NCBI GenBank assembly: GCA_016195385.1
Contig: JACPZS010000070.1
Span: forward strand, 1 to 62,132
Source: Verrucomicrobiota bacterium
GTDB lineage: Bacteria; Verrucomicrobiota; Verrucomicrobiia; Limisphaerales; JACPZS01
Direction of reading: 5' to 3'
DNA: 62,132 nt
The translations under genes and the position numbers were made by a program. A model generated the notes under the pieces. The model did not search any database. It was not told the DNA's origin and saw only the letters and a program-made list of their open reading frames with translations. Shown here piece by piece: positions 17,649 to 25,732 of the stretch; position 1 is the stretch's first letter, and each line of letters starts with the position of its first letter.

Positions 17649-17964
17649 TCGCGGCGCGGTCGTACTGCTTCCGTTTCCCTTCTCCGACCAATCGTCGGCT
17701 AAAATCCGCCCGGCCGTCATCGTCAGTCCGCATTATCCGTCCGACGATTTGCTGGTTGTCGCCGTGACTTCGGTGGGCGATGCGCTGCGTCCCGGAGAAT
17801 TTCCCATCCAATTCTGGCGCGAGGCAGGCTTGATTCATCCGTCGTTCGCCAAGCGCGCCGTGGCCTCCGTGTCGGGCGAACTGGTGCGCAAACTACTCGG
17901 CCAATTGCAGGAAACGGATTTGACGAAACTCGACGCGGCCGTCCGGCTTTGGTTCGGCTTGTAG
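17626..17964 (+). CDS. MazF/PemK-family endoribonuclease toxin
   Basis: A 112-residue protein from the ATG at 17626, which gives MPTTITYNRGAVVLLPFPFSD. Strand-1 GAVVLLPFPFSD and the RPAVIVSPHYPSDDLLVV segment are hallmarks of the MazF/PemK fold; the conserved Arg of RPA and a downstream Ser/Thr-containing strand (VVAVTSVG) form the predicted RNA-cleaving site. The C-terminal helix ETDLTKLDAAVRLWFGL is typical of the family. The frame is also open upstream to 17530, but that part lies inside the antitoxin gene. It is expected to cleave mRNA when the antitoxin is lost. Confidence 0.88.
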   Translation: MPTTITYNRGAVVLLPFPFSDQSSAKIRPAVIVSPHYPSDDLLVVAVTSVGDALRPGEFPIQFWREAGLIHPSFAKRAVASVSGELVRKLLGQLQETDLTKLDAAVRLWFGL

Positions 17965-18263
17965 TCCGTCGCGCCAAGACGCAGGGCAAACTGAAGAGTT
18001 TCTTTGCGTCTCCGCTCCATGGCCACTCGGCATTCTCATCGGTGGTGAACGAGGCGTGTCTGGGAATAATCCCAAAGGGATTTCGTCGTTCAGCCCAGCG
18101 TTGCCGCGACGAAGGAAGGGCTGTGCTGCGGGGCGAATCAGGAAGAGAAACCAACTATTGCTGAGTTCCGGTATTTCGAGTTAAAACTCCATAGACGTCC
18201 GCGCTGGATATGTCCGACACACTGAAATGCTAGTCGAGAAAGATCAAACAACGCGCCGTTCCC
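17965..18263. other. Gene-free spacer with two repeat types
   Basis: The spacer contains the right copy of the 68-base direct repeat at 17978-18045. It is followed at about 18065-18118 by another interspersed element (CCCAAAGGGATTTCGTCG, then TTCAGCCCAGCGTTGCC) of a kind that recurs in related genomes. No coding signal was seen. Confidence 0.5.
17978..18045. repeat. Right copy of the imperfect direct repeat
   Basis: Begins GACGCAGGGCAAACTG and runs through TTTGCGTCTCCG to GGCATTCTCATCGGT, in the same orientation as 17313-17380. It starts 14 bases after the MazF-type stop codon. Confidence 0.85.
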
Positions 18264-18944
18264 ATGACGAACACCCAGAGATTAGAAACCCTCAAAAAAT
18301 TAAGAGAAGCGTTGCGTGACTCTGCGTTTCGGACTTCGATTCAGTTTCGACAAGAATGTCTTGAACAAATTTTGCCCCTCCTCAATTTCAATGGTTTTTA
18401 TTACTCCAATGCGATCCCGGTAGCCGATATTCTTAGCCGACCGGGCTTTTCTAGCATGCGGTATGACCATGCATTTGCTCGCATGGATTCTCTGATCGGC
18501 CAAGCGATCGCTGAACTGGAACATGGATTAACTCCTGCACCTCAAACTCCTTTCGGAGATGTCGGCAAAGACAGACCGACAATTACCATCACGAACAGCA
18601 ACATTGGGATTCTAAACACCGGGCAAGTTGAAAATATCGGATCCATCGCAGTGCATGTGCAGAACCTCAGTGCATCTGGACATCCAAACGTCGCCGAAGC
18701 TTTTAAATCACTTGCTGAAACGATAGCGGCGAGTACGGAGCTTTCATCACAGACAATAGCTGAGGCACTGGAGCAGTTGGACGAACTAGCCCGGCAAGCC
18801 AGTACTGAACCTGCGAGTCGCTCAAAACTTGGTGTGCTCAAGTCAGTATTTCACGGGCTTGCAACGACCCTTGGTGCAGCGGGCAGGTTAGCCGAGGTCT
18901 GGGCGACATGGGGACACGTAATTCAGAAGTTCTTCGGCTTTTAA
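18264..18944 (+). CDS. Unknown protein with a Gly/Asn-rich motif and C-terminal helices
   Basis: A 226-residue protein of AT-richer composition than its neighbours; I do not recognise a named family. The N-terminal 90 residues are helical and charged (NTQRLETLKKLREALRD). A short linker leads to NSNIGILNTGQVENIGSI at about residues 112-129, in which two N-I/L-G units alternate with polar residues, the sort of sequence seen in amyloid or RHIM-like signalling motifs. The C-terminal 90 residues are helical, ending in an amphipathic/hydrophobic stretch (VFHGLATTLGAAGRL) and WGHVIQKFFGF. No signal peptide is present, so it is probably cytoplasmic or membrane-targeted by the C-terminus. The protease gene follows 50 bases later. 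Confidence 0.7.
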   Translation: MTNTQRLETLKKLREALRDSAFRTSIQFRQECLEQILPLLNFNGFYYSNAIPVADILSRPGFSSMRYDHAFARMDSLIGQAIAELEHGLTPAPQTPFGDVGKDRPTITITNSNIGILNTGQVENIGSIAVHVQNLSASGHPNVAEAFKSLAETIAASTELSSQTIAEALEQLDELARQASTEPASRSKLGVLKSVFHGLATTLGAAGRLAEVWATWGHVIQKFFGF

Positions 18945-18994
18945 TCAGACCTTGCTAACTTGGAAGTCCCGTACAGGCAAATAATCATGGCGAT

Positions 18995-20446
18995 ATGAAA
19001 GCGAATCGGTTGGTGTTCACACTTCTGCTGTTGCTGAGTGCCACTGTTTTTCAACTCTCCGGTCAACAAACCGAAGCAGACCGCAAGCTGCTGGCCGACA
19101 TTCGCGCAAGGGCGGAAAAGGGCGATGCCCAATTCCAGTTTGAAATGGGTGCGGCGTTCCACGACGGCAATCTTGGCGTGGCGAAGGATAATGCGGAGGC
19201 GGTGAAATGGTATCGCAAATCCGCCGAGCAAAATTACGCCGCAGCTCAACACAATCTCGCCGTCTGCTACGAGAAAGGCCAAGGCGTCGCGAAAGATGAG
19301 GTGGAGGCTGTGAAGTGGTATCGCAAAGCTGCCGAGCAGAATCTCGCCGAGGCTCAGAAAATTCTGGGGGCCCTCTACGCATTCGGCCGAGGCGTGGCCA
19401 AGGACGAGGTGGAGGCTGTGAAGTGGTTTCGCAAGGCTGCCGAGCAGAATATTGCCACGGCTCAATTTAATCTAGGTGCCTGTTACTCTAACGGCCAAGG
19501 CGTGGCGAAGGATGAGGTGGAAGCTGTGAAGTGGTATCGCAAAGCTGCCGAGCAGAATCTCGCCGAGGCTCAAAACAATCTGGGCGTCTGCTACGCCAAT
19601 GGCCATGGTGTGGCAAAGGATTATGTGGAGGGATACAAATGGTGGCTTCTGGCGGCAGGGCAAGGTGAGGAGAATGCCCGAGAAGGCATGACGGTGCTAG
19701 AGAACAAGATGACGCGGGAGCAGATTGCGGAGGGGCAAAAGCTGGCACGCGACTTCAAATCACGCGAAGTGGCATTCGCCGGAGGCGATAGTTCAAGCAC
19801 AGGCATCGCGCAGACACGCCCGGAGTCTTCCGGCACGGGATTCTTCATCACGGAGGATGGGTATTTTATCACCAATGAACACGTGGCCGGGAACGGGGCG
19901 CAGGTGCGGTTGGTCACGGCGGCTGGCCTCGTATCTGCCAAGGTGGTGAAGGTGGATGCAGCCAATGATCTCGCGTTGCTCAAGGCGGAGGGGCGGTTCG
20001 CGGCGTTGCCGGTGGTGGCGAGTCGCGCGGTGAAGTTGGGCGGCACAGTGGCCACGGTGGGTTTTCCCAACATCGGTTTGCAAGGGTTCGCGCCCAAGCT
20101 GGCCAAGGGCGAGATCGCGTCGCTCTCCGGCGCAGCGGATGACGCGCGGTATTTTCAAGTCAGCGTGCCGGTGCAGCCGGGCAATTCAGGTTGTGCGCTG
20201 GTGGACGAGCGGGGCAACGTGGTGGGCGTGGTGTCGGCCAAGCTGAACGCACGGACGGCGCTGGCCGCAAGCGGGGCGTTGCCGGAAAACGTGAATTACG
20301 CAGTAAAGAGCAGTTTCCTGCTGGGCTTCCTGGAATCCGTGCCGGAAGTCTCCGCCAAGTTGAAGGAGCCAAACACGAAGGAGCGGAAATTTGAGGACGT
20401 GGTGAAATCGGCGGAACAAGCCGCCGTGTTGGTGCTGGTGTACTAA
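18995..20446 (+). CDS. Sel1-repeat protein with a trypsin-like serine protease domain
   Basis: A 483-residue exported protein. Residues 1-24 form a signal peptide (MKANRLVFTLLLLLSATVF). Residues 30-235 hold five or six Sel1-type repeats with the recurring block GVAKDEVEAVKWYRKAAEQN; several are almost identical at the DNA level. A linker at about 236-270 leads to a DegP/HtrA-like protease domain with GTGFFITEDGYFITNEHV (catalytic His296), ANDLALLK (Asp325) and QPGNSGCALVD (Ser398). No PDZ domain is seen after it. It should act in the periplasm, with the repeats as a protein-binding platform. Its promoter is probably in the 50 bases after the preceding gene, or the two share a transcript. Confidence 0.92.
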   Translation: MKANRLVFTLLLLLSATVFQLSGQQTEADRKLLADIRARAEKGDAQFQFEMGAAFHDGNLGVAKDNAEAVKWYRKSAEQNYAAAQHNLAVCYEKGQGVAKDEVEAVKWYRKAAEQNLAEAQKILGALYAFGRGVAKDEVEAVKWFRKAAEQNIATAQFNLGACYSNGQGVAKDEVEAVKWYRKAAEQNLAEAQNNLGVCYANGHGVAKDYVEGYKWWLLAAGQGEENAREGMTVLENKMTREQIAEGQKLARDFKSREVAFAGGDSSSTGIAQTRPESSGTGFFITEDGYFITNEHVAGNGAQVRLVTAAGLVSAKVVKVDAANDLALLKAEGRFAALPVVASRAVKLGGTVATVGFPNIGLQGFAPKLAKGEIASLSGAADDARYFQVSVPVQPGNSGCALVDERGNVVGVVSAKLNARTALAASGALPENVNYAVKSSFLLGFLESVPEVSAKLKEPNTKERKFEDVVKSAEQAAVLVLVY

Positions 20447-20542
20447 GCCCAAAAATCTTGGTTCGCACTCATCCTTATCCAACTTCGGTTTTCGAGTTGA
20501 ATTCATTTGCCCGGCGTCATTTGATCGCGGCACAACGATCAC

Positions 20543-21568
20543 ATGAAAGCCATCCAACTTGAAAAGCCGCAGCAGTTCCGCCAAATCGAAATCCCCGCGC
20601 CTGCCCGGCCCGGAGCCGGTGAAGCGCTCGTCGCCGTCCATCGCGTGGGCATTTGCGGCACCGATTACAGCGGTTACCTCGGCAAGATGCCGTTCTTCAG
20701 CTACCCGCGCATCCCCGGGCACGAGTTGGGCGTCGAAGTGCTGGCCGTGGGCAGCGGCGTCACGAACGTAAAACCCGGCGACCGCTGTTCCGTCGAGCCG
20801 TACATGAATTGCCAGACGTGCTTCGCGTGCCGGCGCGGTAGCGGGAATTGTTGCGAAACTTTGAAAGTGCTCGGCGTGATGATGGACGGCGGCCTGTGTG
20901 AACAAATCGTCATTCCCGCGCGCAAGCTGCATCCCTCAACCAAACTCAACCTCGAACAACTTGCGCTCGTCGAAACGCTCGCCATCGGCTGCCATGCGGT
21001 GAATCGCGGTAATCCGCAGCCAGGCGAGCATGTGCTTGTCATTGGTGCTGGACCCATCGGTCTTTCGGTGATCGAGTTTGTGAAACTCTCCGGCGCGAAA
21101 ACCATTGTGCTCGATCTTAATCCGCAGCGGCTGGATTTCTGCCAACGCACGATGGGCGTGGATCACACGATCCTCAGCAAGGGCGACGGCGCGGAATTGG
21201 AGGAACTCAGGAAGTTGACCAACGGCACGCTCGCCAGCGTCGTCATCGACGCGACAGGCAGCAATAAATCCATGAGCCAGGCGCTCAATTTCGTCGGGCA
21301 CACCGGCCGGCTCGTCTTTGTCGGCATCACGACGCAGGAGATTAGTTTTCTCCACCCGCTCATGCACCGGCGCGAGCTGACGCTGCTCGCGTCGCGCAAC
21401 GCGCTGCCGCCCGACTTCACGCGCATCATCCAACTCATCGAAGACGGCCGCATCGACACGCGACCGTGGATCACGCATCACGCGCGCTTCAGCGAACTGA
21501 TTGACGTTTTTCCGAACTGGCTCAAACCCGAAACGGGCGTCATCAAAGCCGTGGTTAACCTCACTTAG
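20543..21568 (+). CDS. Zinc-dependent alcohol/polyol dehydrogenase (MDR family)
   Basis: A 341-residue medium-chain dehydrogenase. The catalytic zinc ligands are Cys38 in GICGTDYSG and the His60-Glu61 pair in PGHELG; the structural zinc is bound by Cys90, Cys93, Cys96 and Cys104 (NCQTCFACRRGSGNC). The nucleotide fold starts VLVIGAGPIGLSVIEF near 164, with an acidic residue ending strand 2 (VLDLNPQR), which favours NAD. Sequence style is close to RspB/sorbitol or galactonate-type dehydrogenases. The esterase/propeller gene starts 2 bases after its stop codon, so they are cotranscribed, suggesting catabolism of a sugar released by that secreted enzyme. The exact substrate is open. Confidence 0.9.
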   Translation: MKAIQLEKPQQFRQIEIPAPARPGAGEALVAVHRVGICGTDYSGYLGKMPFFSYPRIPGHELGVEVLAVGSGVTNVKPGDRCSVEPYMNCQTCFACRRGSGNCCETLKVLGVMMDGGLCEQIVIPARKLHPSTKLNLEQLALVETLAIGCHAVNRGNPQPGEHVLVIGAGPIGLSVIEFVKLSGAKTIVLDLNPQRLDFCQRTMGVDHTILSKGDGAELEELRKLTNGTLASVVIDATGSNKSMSQALNFVGHTGRLVFVGITTQEISFLHPLMHRRELTLLASRNALPPDFTRIIQLIEDGRIDTRPWITHHARFSELIDVFPNWLKPETGVIKAVVNLT

Positions 21569-21570
21569 CC

Positions 21571-23346
21571 ATGCAACACCGCAGTCATCCGGCACGCTGC
21601 GTCGCACTGGCGATCTCATTCACCTGGCTCGCGCTGGCGACGACCATCCACGCGCAATCGGCGCGCCTCAGCGGCACAAACTCATGGTGGTTCGGCTTCG
21701 ACCGTTGGGACTTCGCGGTGGACGGCCACAAAGTGCTCGTCGTCGCGCCGAAGATCGAAGCGCCCGGCCGGCCGTGGGTCTGGCACGGCGAATTTTTCGG
21801 ACACAAACCGAACCCCGATCTTGCGCTGCTGGGACGCGGCTTTCACGTCGTTTACATGAGCGTGCCGGACATGCTTGGCTCGCCGGAAGCCGTGGCGCAT
21901 TGGAACAGTTTTTACCGGGAGCTGACGGAGAAATACGGCTTCGCGAAAAAGGCCGCGCTCGTCGGGCTGAGTCGCGGCGGACTCTACTGCTACAATTGGG
22001 CGGCGGCAAATCCGGACAAAGTCGCGTGCATTTACGCCGACGCGCCGGTGTGCGATTTCAAAAGCTGGCCCGGCGGTTTCGGCAAAGGCCAGCGCAGCGA
22101 CCGCGACTGGCAGCTTGTGCTCGACCTCCACGGTTTCAAGTCCGACGCCGAGGCGAAGGCTTACGGCAAAAATCCTGTCGATAATCTCGCGCCGCTCGCC
22201 GTCGCGAAGGTGCCGCTGCTGCATGTGTACGGCGACGCTGACGAAGCCGTGCCGTGGGACGAGAACACCGGCGTGGTCGCCGAGCGCTACCGCAAACTCG
22301 GCGGCAGCATCACACTCATCGCCAAACCCGGCGGGAAACACCATCCGCACGGACTCGACGACTCGACGCCGATCGTGAATTTTATTTGGGAACACACTGC
22401 CAGCGCCGACGCGAAGGCGTGGCTCGCGAAACACGGCGGCGGCCCGCTTGACGCCGACAGCCGGCCGCTCATTCGCAAACTCGGCACCATCGATCTAGAT
22501 CTGGTCGAGACCACACCGATTGTTTTCGGCGGCAAACTCTGGCGCTTCGAGTGGGTGCGGCAGGGCATCGGCCAGCAGTATTGGGACAATCAGCGCACGA
22601 CTAACTATTTTCGTTTTCGCGATCCGGAGTCAGGCGAAGTCACGCTGCCGTTTGCCGATGGACACGAATTCGGCAGCGCGTTCGTGAACGACGACACCGT
22701 TTTCGTCACGGGCACAAAAGGTCGTGGCCAGATCAACATCTTCGCCTCGCGGGATTTGAAATCGTGGGAGACGTGGACGGCCCTTCCCGCTGGACGCTTC
22801 GGAATTTTCAACACTTCAATCTGCAAAGCTGGCGACGAGTTCGTGCTGATGTTTGAGATCGACAAGCCGATCGAGGAAGCGGGCGTCGCGTTCACCGCGC
22901 GCTTCGCCAAATCGCCCGACCTGCACACGTGGACGTTGACGCCGCCGGAATGCAACTACGCCAAAGATCGTTATACCGCGCCGCACTGCCTGCGCTGGCT
23001 GGACGGTTGGTTCTATGATTTCTTTCTCGAAGCGCACGACGGCTACGAGATGCGCGTCGTGCGCTCGCGCGATTTGGTAAAATGGGAGCCAAGTCCGCTC
23101 AATCCCGTGCTCCGCGCCGCGCCGGAAGACAAGCTCATCGCCAATCCGAAACTGACGGACGCCCAGCGCGCGCGCATCGCCAATGCCACGAACTTGAACA
23201 ACTCGGACATCGACTTCTGCGAGTGGCAGGGCCGGCTCGTCGTCAACTACTCGTGGGGCAATCAGCAAGGTGTCGAGCATCTTGCGGAAGGAGTCTATGA
23301 CGGCTCGCTGGCGCAATTTCTGCGCGGCTGGTTTCCTCAACGATAA
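21571..23346 (+). CDS. Secreted alpha/beta-hydrolase fused to a glycosidase-like propeller domain
   Basis: A 591-residue protein with an N-terminal signal peptide (residues 1-29, ending IHAQS). Residues 40-285 are an alpha/beta-hydrolase: the nucleophile elbow is GLSRGG (Ser134), an Asp lies in VYGDADEAVPWDE (about 222-229), and the His is in GGKHHPHGLDD (257-260). Residues 300-591 are a second domain rich in W/Y blades (FASRDLKSWETW, FAKSPDLHTWTL, VRSRDLVKWEPSPLNPVL), the phrasing of five-bladed GH43/GH32-like propellers. The combination suggests a carbohydrate esterase with a linked glycosidase or sugar-binding propeller. Whether the second domain is catalytic cannot be settled by eye. The 3' end overlaps the convergent PEP-CTERM gene by 104 bases. 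Confidence 0.85.
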   Translation: MQHRSHPARCVALAISFTWLALATTIHAQSARLSGTNSWWFGFDRWDFAVDGHKVLVVAPKIEAPGRPWVWHGEFFGHKPNPDLALLGRGFHVVYMSVPDMLGSPEAVAHWNSFYRELTEKYGFAKKAALVGLSRGGLYCYNWAAANPDKVACIYADAPVCDFKSWPGGFGKGQRSDRDWQLVLDLHGFKSDAEAKAYGKNPVDNLAPLAVAKVPLLHVYGDADEAVPWDENTGVVAERYRKLGGSITLIAKPGGKHHPHGLDDSTPIVNFIWEHTASADAKAWLAKHGGGPLDADSRPLIRKLGTIDLDLVETTPIVFGGKLWRFEWVRQGIGQQYWDNQRTTNYFRFRDPESGEVTLPFADGHEFGSAFVNDDTVFVTGTKGRGQINIFASRDLKSWETWTALPAGRFGIFNTSICKAGDEFVLMFEIDKPIEEAGVAFTARFAKSPDLHTWTLTPPECNYAKDRYTAPHCLRWLDGWFYDFFLEAHDGYEMRVVRSRDLVKWEPSPLNPVLRAAPEDKLIANPKLTDAQRARIANATNLNNSDIDFCEWQGRLVVNYSWGNQQGVEHLAEGVYDGSLAQFLRGWFPQR

Positions 23347-24052
23347 CGTTTGGCTTGGCTGGCCAACGGCACCCCATCGCAAGCAGACCGGCGAGCAAGA
23401 ACCAATACGAAGAAGGCTCGGGAACTGAGAAAATTTCGAGCGAAAGCGCCGTAGTGTCATAGTGAAAATCTCGATTTGCACCGAATCCGACGGCAAAGTC
23501 CAAAGTCCCACCCGCAGTGAGCGTTGCTGTTGTATCAAAAGAAAAGCCTGTCCCTTCTCCGTAGCCATTGACGGTCCCACTGAGCAGCGGCAATCCATCA
23601 GCAAGAACGTAAGCATCAGTGCTGGTGCCAACATGGTCTCGCCCTGAATAAGAGCCGACAAAATAATACGGACCCGCAGAAGGAGCCGTAAATCGCAAGA
23701 CGGCAAACTGACCTTCCGGCCCGGGATGGAGCGCCAATTCACCAGGGGCAAGTGTTAGTGTCAAAACGCTTGCGGGGGCAGCAGTCGGATTGTGAAACAC
23801 CGACGGTGCTTGGGAAGAATTGGGAAGAGGAGTGAGCCAAAAATTGATCCCGCTAAAGATGTTTGTGCTCTCGTGTAAAATCAACGGGCCACCGAGAGTA
23901 GATGAGAACCCATAACTCCAAACTCCATTGGGATTTTTGGTGACGGAAAAACTTGTCGCGGGATCGTACATCTGTGCGCCTCGAACCCAAGTCGCCGTCG
24001 ACAGCAGTGACAAAAACAGAAAATACACTTTTCGCGAGAATTCAGTTTTCAT
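23243..24052 (-). CDS. PEP-CTERM protein with an unusual C-terminal extension
   Basis: A 269-residue exported protein. Residues 1-25 form a signal peptide (MKTEFSRKVYFLFLSLLST). The body is beta-rich (FAVLRFTAPSAGPYYFVGSYSG) with an FDTTATLTAGGTLDFAVGFGAN segment common to PEP-CTERM proteins. The sorting signal is VPEPSSYWFLLAGLLAMGCRW at about residues 209-229, normally the last 25 residues and recognised by exosortase. Here about 40 more residues follow (from PAKPNVIVEE), encoded antisense to the end of the hydrolase gene. The natural stop may have been lost. It should be anchored to or released at the cell surface. Confidence 0.85.
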   Translation of the reverse strand: MKTEFSRKVYFLFLSLLSTATWVRGAQMYDPATSFSVTKNPNGVWSYGFSSTLGGPLILHESTNIFSGINFWLTPLPNSSQAPSVFHNPTAAPASVLTLTLAPGELALHPGPEGQFAVLRFTAPSAGPYYFVGSYSGRDHVGTSTDAYVLADGLPLLSGTVNGYGEGTGFSFDTTATLTAGGTLDFAVGFGANRDFHYDTTALSLEIFSVPEPSSYWFLLAGLLAMGCRWPAKPNVIVEETSRAEIAPASRHRLLPQDARHLADCPTSS

Positions 24053-24131
24053 ATTTTGGAAAGTTGCCTCGCTATGACTAGCTCAATGGGGCGACTCCCT
24101 CAAGCTGAACGTGGTCACGTCTTGAGCAAAG

Positions 24132-24767
24132 TTAGGAAGCCAGCGGTAATTGACGGATCGAAGTCATAATTTCGTCGGCGACTTGTTGGTAAATTTCTTT
24201 CAGTCGCGGTTTCGAGCACGTTTCGGCTTCGGCCCGCAACGCGGCGAAGTCCAGCGGCGCGCCGTATTTCACGGTGACTTGATACGGGCGCGGAAATCGA
24301 TGACGCCGGCCGTACGCCTCAAACGTTCCGAAGACGCGCACGGGCACGACCGGCGCGGTGGATTTGATGACCATCAAGCCCAACCCGGCGCGCGCGGCTC
24401 CCAATTGGCCGTCGCTCGTGCGCGTGCCTTCGGGAAACACGATCACCGCGCCGCCGGCGAGCAGTCGATCCAGGATCGCGCGCAGACCCGCCGCGCCGCC
24501 GCCGTCGCGATCGACGGGCACGCAGTTCCACGCGCGCAAAACCGCGCCGACAATCGGAAAACGGAAAAGTGATTCGCGCGCCAGGTAATTGATTTCCCGC
24601 GGCAGGGCGCAGCCAATCAAAGGAGGATCCAAGTAACTTGCGTGATTCGCCGCGAGAATCACGGGACCGGTGCGCGGCACATTGTCGTGGTCGAGAATAC
24701 GCCACCGAAAATAAGTCGCGAAGGCCGCGCGGAACAAACACCACCCGATGCAATAACTGGTCTTCAT
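24132..24767 (-). CDS. plsC: 1-acyl-sn-glycerol-3-phosphate acyltransferase
   Basis: A 211-residue membrane-associated acyltransferase that makes phosphatidic acid from lysophosphatidic acid. The catalytic motif HX4D is NHASYLD (His42, Asp47), and the substrate-binding motif is FPEGTRTSDG at 111-120, with VPVDRDGGG between them. Length and motif spacing are normal for PlsC. It starts 19 bases after cmk and is the last gene of a tyrA-aroA-cmk-plsC run. The cmk-plsC pairing is seen in many bacteria. Confidence 0.95.
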   Translation of the reverse strand: MKTSYCIGWCLFRAAFATYFRWRILDHDNVPRTGPVILAANHASYLDPPLIGCALPREINYLARESLFRFPIVGAVLRAWNCVPVDRDGGGAAGLRAILDRLLAGGAVIVFPEGTRTSDGQLGAARAGLGLMVIKSTAPVVPVRVFGTFEAYGRRHRFPRPYQVTVKYGAPLDFAALRAEAETCSKPRLKEIYQQVADEIMTSIRQLPLAS

Positions 24768-24786
24768 CCGCGTTCGGCCGTCCGGA

Positions 24787-25449
24787 TCAACCTCCGCCGG
24801 CGGCCAGCTTGCGCCGGACTTCCTTGATGATCACCGCGCTCGTCTCCGCGGAGCTCATCTGCGAGTTGTTGATCACCGTGGCGCCCAGCGCGATCATGAG
24901 CGGCGCAGCTTTGCGCTGGCTGTCACGTTGATCGCGCGCGGCCAGATTTTCGTCCACACCTTCGGAAGCCCGGCGCTTCGTGCGCTCATCCAAATGCGCG
25001 TCGAGGTAAAATTTGAAATCCGTTTCGGGAAAAACATTCGTGCCGATGTCGCGGCCTTCCATCACGAGATTGCCGAACTTCACGCAATCGCGCTGCGTCT
25101 TCTTCATCCAATCGCGCACCTTTGGCACGGCGGCGACGTGCGGCACGGCGGCGCTGGTTTGCGCAGTGCGAATTTCCTTTTCGGGAAAGTAGCCGTCCAC
25201 CAGCAAGCGCGCCGAACGGAATTCGCCTTCGACGCAGACGAGCTTCGTTTTCCACTGGCGGCACAGCGCGGCCACGGCTTTCGCGTCGTGGATATCGACC
25301 TTCTTCTGCAAGCAATGCCACGCGAGCGTGCGATACATCGCGCCGGTATCGACGTACACGTAGCCGAGCGCCTGCGCGACGAGTTTGGCGTTGGTGCTCT
25401 TGCCGCTGGCGCTGGTGCCGTCGAGAGCGATGACAATCGGAGAGTTCAA
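24787..25449 (-). CDS. cmk: Cytidylate kinase
   Basis: Phosphorylates CMP and dCMP to the diphosphates. The P-loop is ALDGTSASGKSTNAKL close to the N-terminus, followed by YVDTGAMYRTLAW, EGRDIGTNVFPE (the conserved RDIG) and a lid region near KFYLDAHLDERTKRR. No ATG fits. The TTG at 25449 gives MNSPIVIALDG, the usual distance to the P-loop, and TTG at 25464 is the alternative. The frame remains open far upstream to 25632, but that part runs through an interspersed repeat and should not be translated. About 220 residues is typical. It is followed by plsC and preceded by aroA on the same strand. Confidence 0.93.
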   Translation of the reverse strand: MNSPIVIALDGTSASGKSTNAKLVAQALGYVYVDTGAMYRTLAWHCLQKKVDIHDAKAVAALCRQWKTKLVCVEGEFRSARLLVDGYFPEKEIRTAQTSAAVPHVAAVPKVRDWMKKTQRDCVKFGNLVMEGRDIGTNVFPETDFKFYLDAHLDERTKRRASEGVDENLAARDQRDSQRKAAPLMIALGATVINNSQMSSAETSAVIIKEVRRKLAAGGG

Positions 25450-25534
25450 AGTTTCAAGTTTCAAGCGGAAGAAAATCCACGCAGGAGTGTTCGCAAATCG
25501 TGCCACTGAATCGAGGATGGCAGCGCAGCGGGGA

Positions 25535-25660
25535 CAGGAACTCCGCGCCAGCGTCTTGGAGTGCGGCAGTCCTCTGCCGCTTTCGGACCCGCCACGACGA
25601 CCGAAAAGCGCCAGAGGACTGGCGCAATCCAAAACCGTGCGGCACTCCGGTCGGTTTGTG
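25535..25660. repeat. Palindromic 'TGCGGCAGTCCTCTGCCGC' interspersed element
   Basis: Left half: TCTTGGAGTGCGGCAGTCCT followed by CTGCCGC. A second half reads GCGCCAGAGGACTGGCGC, and a third piece GTGCGGCACTCCGG follows. These are nested hairpins with short GC-rich stems of a kind found scattered in verrucomicrobial genomes. It lies between aroA and cmk and interrupts an otherwise tight gene run, so it may also form transcript structure. Confidence 0.75.
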
Positions 25661-25732
25661 GAAAACGTAAAATGCTGTCGGCAACGTCATCACAAAACAG
25701 CGGCTGCGAATGCGAACGCGTGGTGAGTGCGC

